NCBI RefSeq assembly: GCF_040581415.1
Contig: NZ_CP114014.1
Location: 3,596,001-3,660,000 of the forward strand
From: Paraconexibacter sp040581415
GTDB lineage: Bacteria; Actinomycetota; Thermoleophilia; Solirubrobacterales; Solirubrobacteraceae
DNA: 64,000 nt
Direction: 5' to 3'
The stretch's first letter is position 1; each line of letters starts with the position of its first letter. Both the position numbers and the translations under genes were made by a program. Below are positions 58,746 to 64,000 of this stretch, in pieces. Under the pieces are notes generated by a model, which saw only the letters and a list, made by a program, of their open reading frames with translations, searched no databases and was not told where the DNA came from.

Positions 58746-59201
58746 CTAATTGTCGCTGCCGAGCCGGTCCCAGAGGTAGAGCTCGATGCACTCCTCCGCC
58801 AGCTCGGTGGCACGCTCGCGCGAGAGCCGCGGGAGCACCGTGTCCAGCGCGCGGTCCTCCGCGATGCCGGCGTCGAACGCCTCCTCGCCGCGGAAGCCGG
58901 CGGCGATCTTCAGCGCCTCGCGGCGGTTCTCCCCCAGGGTCGGGAAGACGTTCGCGAGGAACTCGCGGTTGGCGATCGGCTGCCCGACCTCCAGCGACGC
59001 GTGCCACGCCGCGAGCATCGACAGGTCGTGCTCGTCGAGGTCCGCGATCGCCTTCGCGTAGTGCGCGTTCAGCTCGTGCTCGGGGATCTCGTCGACCCAG
59101 GCTCTGACGAGCTCACCGAGCAGCTGACGCCGGGCCTCGCGGCCCACGGAGTCGGCGATGACGCGGATCGCGTCGGCGGGTTCGATGAAGCAGAGGGGCA
59201 C
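58746..59201 (-). CDS. Conserved helical protein of unknown function
   Basis: 151 aa from GTG; soluble and helical, acidic. Segments such as DAIRVIADSVGREARRQLLGELV, HELNAHYAKAIADLDEHDLS and LAEECIELYLWDRLGSDN recall no family with confidence. TAGCTT lies 8 nt before the GTG, fitting a near-leaderless promoter. Placed between the DsbA-like gene and glnA, each with its own promoter. Real gene by codon pattern and spacing; role unknown. Confidence 0.65.
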   Translation of the reverse strand: MPLCFIEPADAIRVIADSVGREARRQLLGELVRAWVDEIPEHELNAHYAKAIADLDEHDLSMLAAWHASLEVGQPIANREFLANVFPTLGENRREALKIAAGFRGEEAFDAGIAEDRALDTVLPRLSRERATELAEECIELYLWDRLGSDN

Positions 59202-59310
59202 GGACCGGGAAGCTACGCCCTGCGTCGGACGGCATCCGGTGCGTCGTGTAGCGCGATTCCCGCTGTTTGCGGAACCGGCAGCCACCCGGGCTTTCCCCGA
59301 CTTTGCGGGG

Positions 59311-60648
59311 TCAGAGAACCGGCAGGTACCGGTCGAGCTCCCACTGGGTGACCTGCACCCGGTAGTCCTCCCACTCCTGGCGCTTGATCTCGACGTAGCG
59401 GTTGAACATGTGCTCGCCCAGCGTCCGCAGCACGAGCTCGGACTCGGCGGTCAGCTCGATCGCCTCCCCGAGGGTCTCGGGCAGCTGCTCGATGCCGAGG
59501 CGCTTGCGGTCGTCCGGCGCCAGGTGGTAGAGGTTCTTCTCCATCGGCTCGGGCAGTTCGTAGCCCTTCTCGATGCCCTCGAGGCCCGCGTGCAGCAGGG
59601 CCGCGAACGTCAGGTACGGGTTGCACGCCGGGTCGGGACAGCGCAGCTCCATCCGCGTCGTCATCTCCTTGCCGGGGTGGTACAGCGGCACCCGCACGAG
59701 CGCCGAGCGGTTGCGGCGCGACCAGGCGACGTAGACCGGGGCCTCGTAGCCCGGGACCAGCCGCTTGTACGAGTTGACCCACTGGGCGAAGATCGACGAC
59801 ATCTCGCGGGCGTGCTTGAGCTGGCCGGCGATGAACGCCTTGCCGACGTCCGACAGGAAGTACGTGTCGTCGGCGTCGAAGAACGCGTTGCGGCCGTCCT
59901 TGAAGAGCGACAGGTGCGTGTGCATCCCCGAGCCGTTCTCGCCGAACAGGGGCTTCGGCATGAACGTCGCGTGCCACCCGTACTTCATGGCGTACTCCTT
60001 GACGGTGATGCGGTACGTCATGCAGTCGTCGGCCATCTTCAGCGCATCGGCGTAGCGCATGTCGACCTCGTGCTGGGACGGGCCGACCTCGTGGTGGGAG
60101 TACTCGACGTGGATGCCCTGCTGCTCGAGCGCGAGGACCGTCTCCCGCCGCACGTCGCTGCCGGCGTCGAGCGTCGTCAGGTCGAAGTAGCCGCCCTGGT
60201 CGAGGGTCTCGGTGCCCTTGTTGTCCTTGAAGAGGAAGTACTCGAGCTCCGGCCCGACGTTGAAGGTGTCGAAGCCCATCGCGTGCATCCGGTCGATCGC
60301 CCGGCGCAGGACGTGGCGCGGATCGCCCTCGTACGGCGTGCCCTCCGGCGTCTGGATGTCGCAGAACATGCGGGCGACGCCCTGCTCCTCCGGGCGCCAC
60401 GGGATGACCCGGAAGGTGGACGGGTCGGGCATGGCGATCATGTCCGACTCCTCGATCGCGTTGAAGCCCGTGATCGAGGACCCGTCGAAGCCCATCCCGC
60501 CCTCGAACGCGTCGTCGAGCTCCTCGGCGTTGATCGAGAAGGACTTCAGCTGGCCGAGGATGTCGGTGAACCAGAGGCGGATGAAGCGGATCCCGCCCTC
60601 CTGGACAAGGACCTTGACGTCCGCGGCGGTCGTGGGCGATTCGCTCAT
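59311..60648 (-). CDS. glnA: Glutamine synthetase, type I
   Basis: ATP-dependent glutamine formation from glutamate and ammonia. 445 aa, the length of the GSI-alpha group. Landmarks: FDGSSITGF, PELEYFLF, SHHEVGPSQHEVDMRYADAL, FMPKPLFGENGSGMHTHLSL, NRSALVRVPLY and the RMELRCPDPACNPYL loop. The usual adenylylation region reads KNLYHLAPDDRKRLGI: a tyrosine is present but the context is of the non-adenylylated alpha type. ATG with TAGGGT 10 nt upstream. An HxlR regulator gene lies directly upstream on the same strand. Confidence 0.94.
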   Translation of the reverse strand: MSESPTTAADVKVLVQEGGIRFIRLWFTDILGQLKSFSINAEELDDAFEGGMGFDGSSITGFNAIEESDMIAMPDPSTFRVIPWRPEEQGVARMFCDIQTPEGTPYEGDPRHVLRRAIDRMHAMGFDTFNVGPELEYFLFKDNKGTETLDQGGYFDLTTLDAGSDVRRETVLALEQQGIHVEYSHHEVGPSQHEVDMRYADALKMADDCMTYRITVKEYAMKYGWHATFMPKPLFGENGSGMHTHLSLFKDGRNAFFDADDTYFLSDVGKAFIAGQLKHAREMSSIFAQWVNSYKRLVPGYEAPVYVAWSRRNRSALVRVPLYHPGKEMTTRMELRCPDPACNPYLTFAALLHAGLEGIEKGYELPEPMEKNLYHLAPDDRKRLGIEQLPETLGEAIELTAESELVLRTLGEHMFNRYVEIKRQEWEDYRVQVTQWELDRYLPVL

Positions 60649-60787
60649 ATGGCGCCAGACCCTATTGGGCGGGGATGGCGAGGGCGAGCGCCCTGCGGCC
60701 AAGCTCGCACGTGCCCGCTTTGTACACGGGGTCGAGGCACGTCGGCGATGAGCGCCGCCTCAGGCACGCCCCGTTTGCAGCGGACCT

Positions 60788-61168
60788 TCAGTTCGTGCGC
60801 GGGGCGGCGCTTCCGGCTTCCTCGTCCAGCCAGTGCTGCGCCCAGGACCTGAGTGCGGCGAGCGCGGGCTCCAGGCCGGCGCCCATCGCGGTGAGGCCGT
60901 AGGTCACCCGCACGGGCGGTCCCGGGGCGACGTGCCGTTCGACCACGCCGCGCTCCTCCAGCTCGCGCAGGCGCTCGGAGAGCATGCGGTCGGAGAGCTC
61001 GGGGACGCCCTTCGAGATCTCGCCGAACCGCATCGGGTGCGGGTGGACGCCCAGCAACGTGGCCACGATGGCGCCGGTCCAGCGGCGGCCGATCAGCTCC
61101 ACCGCCTCGTGATAGAGCGGGCAGCAACCGGACGCCACGTCGGGTGCGGTGCGGGTCTCACGACTCAT
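60788..61168 (-). CDS. HxlR-family winged-helix regulator
   Basis: 126 aa. CPLYHEAVELIGRRWTGAIVATLLGVHPHPMRFGEISKGV...LSDRMLSERLRELEERGVVERHV is the HxlR pattern; the cysteine before the first helix (here the pair CCPL near 16) is the redox- or electrophile-sensing residue in several members. TACCCT lies 8 nt before the ATG. Divergent from the GH5 gene with 63 bp between, which it may control. Confidence 0.9.
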   Translation of the reverse strand: MSRETRTAPDVASGCCPLYHEAVELIGRRWTGAIVATLLGVHPHPMRFGEISKGVPELSDRMLSERLRELEERGVVERHVAPGPPVRVTYGLTAMGAGLEPALAALRSWAQHWLDEEAGSAAPRTN

Positions 61169-61231
61169 CCCGCCCCAGGGTAGAGGGTCACGCGGCGTGC
61201 CTGGACCACCGCGCCAGTACGGTTGCGCACC

Positions 61232-62893
61232 GTGTTGCGGCCGCGCGTCACCCTCCTCATCCCGCTGCTCGTGCTCGTCTGGGTCGCCGGGTGGCCCGGG
61301 CCGGGCGACGAGGCGTCCGGCGCCGGCCCCACGCCGGCCGGCCGCCTGCAGGCGGTCGCGCGACCAGGCGGCACCGCGCACCTGCCGGCGAACACACCTG
61401 CCCCGGCCGGCATCCGGGCCCCGGCGCCCATCGCTGTCGCCGGACGCGCCGGCCGCTGGATCGTCGACACGACGGGCCGGGTCGTCGTGCTGCGGGGCAT
61501 GAACATGGTCGCCAAGCGGCCGCCGTACCTGCCGTCCCGGCTCGGCTTCGGGGCGGACGACGCCGCGTGGCTGCGGGAGCAGGGCTTCACCGCGGTGCGC
61601 CTCGGGATCATCGCCAGCGGCGTCGCTCCGACGCAGCGCGGGAGCTTCGACGAGGCGTACCTGGACGACATCGCCGCCACCGTGCGGCAGCTGCACGCGG
61701 CCGGGATCGCGACCCTCGTCGACCTGCACCAGGACTACTACACCGAGTCGACCGGGGGTGAGGGCTTTCCCGGCTGGATGACCCACAAGCGGCCCGGCCT
61801 GGCGTCGCTCGGCGTCGGGCGCGCCGACGCCACGCCGTTCGACGGGCTGTGGGCCAACACCGACGGGGTCCAGGACGACATCGCCGCGATCTGGGAGCGC
61901 GTCGCGACCCGTCTGCGGGACGTGCCCGGGATCCTGGGCTACGACCTCTTCAACGAGCCGTACCCCGGGTCGCGGGTGGACGAATGCGCCCGCCTCGAGG
62001 GCTGCCCGGCTTTCGACTCCGGCGTCCTGCGCCCGTTCTTCCGCCGCCTGACCGCGGGGGTGCGGGCCGCCGACCCCCGCCGGCTCGTGTTCGTCGAGCC
62101 GGGCGTGAACTTCAACCAGGGCGCCGCCACCTGGATCGGGGACACCGGCGACCCGCAGACGGGGTTCAGCTTCCACGTCTACTGCAGCCCGGTGGTCGGC
62201 TCGACGCCGTGCGCGACCCGCCAGCCGCGCGCGTTCGCGAACGCGGAGAAGCAGGTGGTCGCCGGGCGCCAGACGTCGCTGCTGACCGAGTTCGGCGCGA
62301 CCGACGACCTCGGTCGCCTGCGGTCCGTGCTCGAGGACGCCGACCGCGCGATGGTCGGCTGGCTGCACTGGGCGTACTTCAACGAGGACCCGTTCGCCGC
62401 CCGTCCGCACGAAGGGCTGGTCCGGACGCTCGCCGAGGCGCCGGGACCCAGGACGGTCAAGGCCGAGAAGCTGGCCGTGCTGGCCCGTCCCGGCCCGGTG
62501 CTGATCGCCGGGACACCGCGCGGCTGGTCGTGGAACGACTCCGCGGAACGGCTCGAGGTGACGTGGTCGACCGCTGCGGTGGTGGGGGCGCGGGCGCTGG
62601 TCCGGCGTGTGCGGCCAGCCGCGAGCGGTGGCGGCGGGCGTACGGTCGGGGCGGCGCGGCCGGACTCGCGGGCACGCGGCTCGCGAGCGACCGCTATGGC
62701 ACTGCCGAAGTGGATGGCCGACGCGGGCGAGGGTGGCGTGAGCGTGATCGAGCTGCCCCCGGCGACCGTGCGTGCGGGGTGGCGAGTCCGTGTCACCGGT
62801 GGCCGCGTCGTGTCTGCGGCGGGCGATCGTCGTGTGCGCGTGCTGGCCGACCGCGGCACGACGGACGTCACCGTCGTGGTCGACCGCGGCTGA
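61232..62893 (+). CDS. Secreted GH5 glycosidase, endoglycoceramidase-like
   Basis: 553 aa from GTG with TACGGT 8 nt upstream. Signal peptide or anchor (about 4-24), Pro/Ala-rich linker, then a GH5 barrel (about 75-410): TGRVVVLRGMNMVAKRPPY, DLHQDYYTEST, acid/base Glu in LGYDLFNEPYPGS near 246 and nucleophile Glu in LLTEFGATDD near 355. The sequence blocks resemble endoglycoceramidases more than cellulases. A C-terminal beta domain (about 420-550) ends the protein. The glycan target is not known. Confidence 0.85.
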   Translation: MLRPRVTLLIPLLVLVWVAGWPGPGDEASGAGPTPAGRLQAVARPGGTAHLPANTPAPAGIRAPAPIAVAGRAGRWIVDTTGRVVVLRGMNMVAKRPPYLPSRLGFGADDAAWLREQGFTAVRLGIIASGVAPTQRGSFDEAYLDDIAATVRQLHAAGIATLVDLHQDYYTESTGGEGFPGWMTHKRPGLASLGVGRADATPFDGLWANTDGVQDDIAAIWERVATRLRDVPGILGYDLFNEPYPGSRVDECARLEGCPAFDSGVLRPFFRRLTAGVRAADPRRLVFVEPGVNFNQGAATWIGDTGDPQTGFSFHVYCSPVVGSTPCATRQPRAFANAEKQVVAGRQTSLLTEFGATDDLGRLRSVLEDADRAMVGWLHWAYFNEDPFAARPHEGLVRTLAEAPGPRTVKAEKLAVLARPGPVLIAGTPRGWSWNDSAERLEVTWSTAAVVGARALVRRVRPAASGGGGRTVGAARPDSRARGSRATAMALPKWMADAGEGGVSVIELPPATVRAGWRVRVTGGRVVSAAGDRRVRVLADRGTTDVTVVVDRG

Positions 62894-62972
62894 TCGTCGG
62901 CCCTGGAGCGGGACGGTCCGGCGAGCGAGCCGCGACCCGGAGGTCCGCGGGTTCGCGGATGCGCGGGTGGCG

Positions 62973-63887
62973 CTAGGAGAGGCCGGCGCTGGAGCTGGTC
63001 GCAGCGATCAGGACCAGGAAGATCCCGAGCATCACGGCCCACATCGCGATGCGGTCCGGCCGGTGGGCGGCGCGGTCGGCAACCGATCGCGGCCGACGAC
63101 TCTCGACCTCGCGCAGGGCACGCCGCTCAGCGAGCTCCGCCTGGATACCGGGGTTCCCGGTGATCCGGACGGTCTTGCGATCGGGGCCGCCGGCGCCGCG
63201 TGCGGCGGGCCGGTAGTCGGCGCGGTCGTCCTCGAGGGCGTGGCGCCGGCGGGGGGCCGGCTCGGACCACAGCTCATCGTCGTCGTCCCAGAGGACGGCC
63301 TGCGACGGGTCCTTGGGGGCGGGCCCGGACGACCACAGCTCGTCGCCCTCGTCCCACCGGTCGGCCTTCGGGGCCGCCGCGCGGCGGGGGCGGTCGGGCT
63401 CCACCCAGAGCTGATCCTGGTCGCCGAGCCATGAGTCCTCGGCCTCGACGTCACGGTCGTCGTAGAAGTCCGCGGCGTGGTCGTCGGCGACGACCGGCCG
63501 TCCCGTGAGCACGATCTCCCGCGACTGCGACGGCCGCGAGGGGAGACCGAACGCCCCGTCGAGGTCCATGGCGTCGGAGAACGAGGCAGCGTCCGCACGG
63601 CGAAGGACAGGATCCTCCGACCGCTCGGGGAGCGCGCGTCCGGTGATGCGTCCGCGGCGAACGGCGGCCGGCGGGGCAGCGGAGGCCGGGTCGTGATCGC
63701 CACCGCGGTGCTCGCGGTGCGCGGCGGTCTGATCGCCGGCGTCCCAGCGCGGGTCGACCTCGATCAGCGGAGAGCGGGTCGGGCGCTCGCGGAGCGCGGT
63801 TTGCGGCGTCGACGTCGGAGCGGGAGCGCCAGGGCGCAGGTGCTCGACATCGGCCCACCAGGATCTGTCGTCAGCGATCTCGGTCAT
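62973..63887 (-). CDS. Tail-anchored protein with acidic Trp repeats, unknown
   Basis: 304 aa. Residues 1-260 are charged and probably disordered; one membrane helix sits at the extreme C-terminus (about 280-299, IAMWAVMLGIFLVLIAATSS), so the bulk is cytosolic. Three spaced repeats occur at about 155-230: SWLGDQDQLWVEPDRPRR, RWDEGDELWSSGPAPKD and LWDDDDELWSEPAPRRR. A DivIVA-like or ParB-like partner-binding role is possible but unproved. Start at MTEIADDRSWW; no clear ribosome-binding site. Not a recognised family. Confidence 0.65.
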   Translation of the reverse strand: MTEIADDRSWWADVEHLRPGAPAPTSTPQTALRERPTRSPLIEVDPRWDAGDQTAAHREHRGGDHDPASAAPPAAVRRGRITGRALPERSEDPVLRRADAASFSDAMDLDGAFGLPSRPSQSREIVLTGRPVVADDHAADFYDDRDVEAEDSWLGDQDQLWVEPDRPRRAAAPKADRWDEGDELWSSGPAPKDPSQAVLWDDDDELWSEPAPRRRHALEDDRADYRPAARGAGGPDRKTVRITGNPGIQAELAERRALREVESRRPRSVADRAAHRPDRIAMWAVMLGIFLVLIAATSSSAGLS

Positions 63888-64000
63888 ATGCGGTTGCGAC
63901 GGGTGCGTCGTCCCCAACTACTCCACCGCGGGGCTCGCGGCACACTACCCGGACGGGCGGCGGAACGCGTCATCATCGTAACAGCGCGTGAAATCCCTGC

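Noticed and set aside
1..64000. tRNA, rRNA or prophage genes
   Set aside because: I saw no cloverleaf with a T-loop consensus, no rRNA blocks, and no phage or integrase proteins.

Overview
The window is about 72% GC, packed with genes on both strands and rich in stop/start overlaps (ATGA, GTGA, TTGA). The gene content (GuaB3-type IMP dehydrogenase, mec/cysO/cysM sulfur-carrier cysteine pathway, HU, Flp-type pilin, families of secreted and zinc-ribbon proteins of unknown function) fits a high-GC actinobacterium. The closest match from memory is Thermoleophilia/Solirubrobacterales; this placement is inference, since no 16S gene is present. There is no prophage, insertion sequence, CRISPR array or tRNA gene, so this is ordinary chromosomal core and shell sequence.

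Layout. 1-5,900 (mostly minus): alr (cut by the edge), a CBS protein, nnr, acpS, glmM, then rpsI and rplM. rpsI carries a very long acidic N-terminal extension. 5,900-8,250: a candidate c-di-AMP (ydaO-type) riboswitch ahead of an M23 peptidase, then about 790 bp of repeat-bearing non-coding DNA. 8,250-17,900 (minus): guaA-guaB3, a PfkB kinase, a D,D-carboxypeptidase and LysM pair, pyrF-HU, and rdgB-rph-murI. 17,900-25,400: a Flp-like pilin, a glycosyltransferase with two zinc-ribbon proteins, a histidine phosphatase, a deacetylase-family protein divergent from nadB, and a small zinc-motif protein. 25,400-35,700 (plus): hyuA-hyuB-LOG, a 1,109-aa AAA/LuxR regulator, a 3-hydroxyisobutyrate dehydrogenase homologue, DUF1802 and a peptidase-like protein. 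35,700-39,600 (minus): a DUF2007 protein, mec, tatA, cysM, cysO and a rhodanese-ThiF activating enzyme, together a complete protein-thiocarboxylate route to cysteine. 39,600-46,100: a structured leader, a NarL-type two-component system, SCO1, a polytopic membrane protein with a cupredoxin-like partner, and two secreted or redoxin-like proteins. 46,200-64,000: ispH, lactamase-fold and M28 hydrolases, tenA, an epoxide-hydrolase homologue, a subtilase, a SufT-like protein, a STAS protein, fxsA, a HAD hydrolase, an RNB nuclease, a DsbA-like protein, glnA, an HxlR regulator, a GH5 glycosidase and a tail-anchored protein.

Gene expression is the main theme. Many genes at transcription-unit starts have a TANNNT -10 box exactly 6-7 nt before the start codon and no Shine-Dalgarno sequence, which is the mark of leaderless mRNA. 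Two genes of that kind (nadB and the STAS gene) have ATC, not ATG/GTG/TTG, where the start should be. Two operonic genes (pyrF and a metallophosphoesterase) keep their conserved N-terminus only if CTG is the start.

The most interesting pathway is mec-cysM-cysO-moeZ. CysO ends Gly-Gly-Arg rather than Gly-Gly, the activating enzyme has its domains in inverted order, and cysM and moeZ share an 18-bp element over their -10 boxes. Function calls rest on motifs read by eye; no database search was run.
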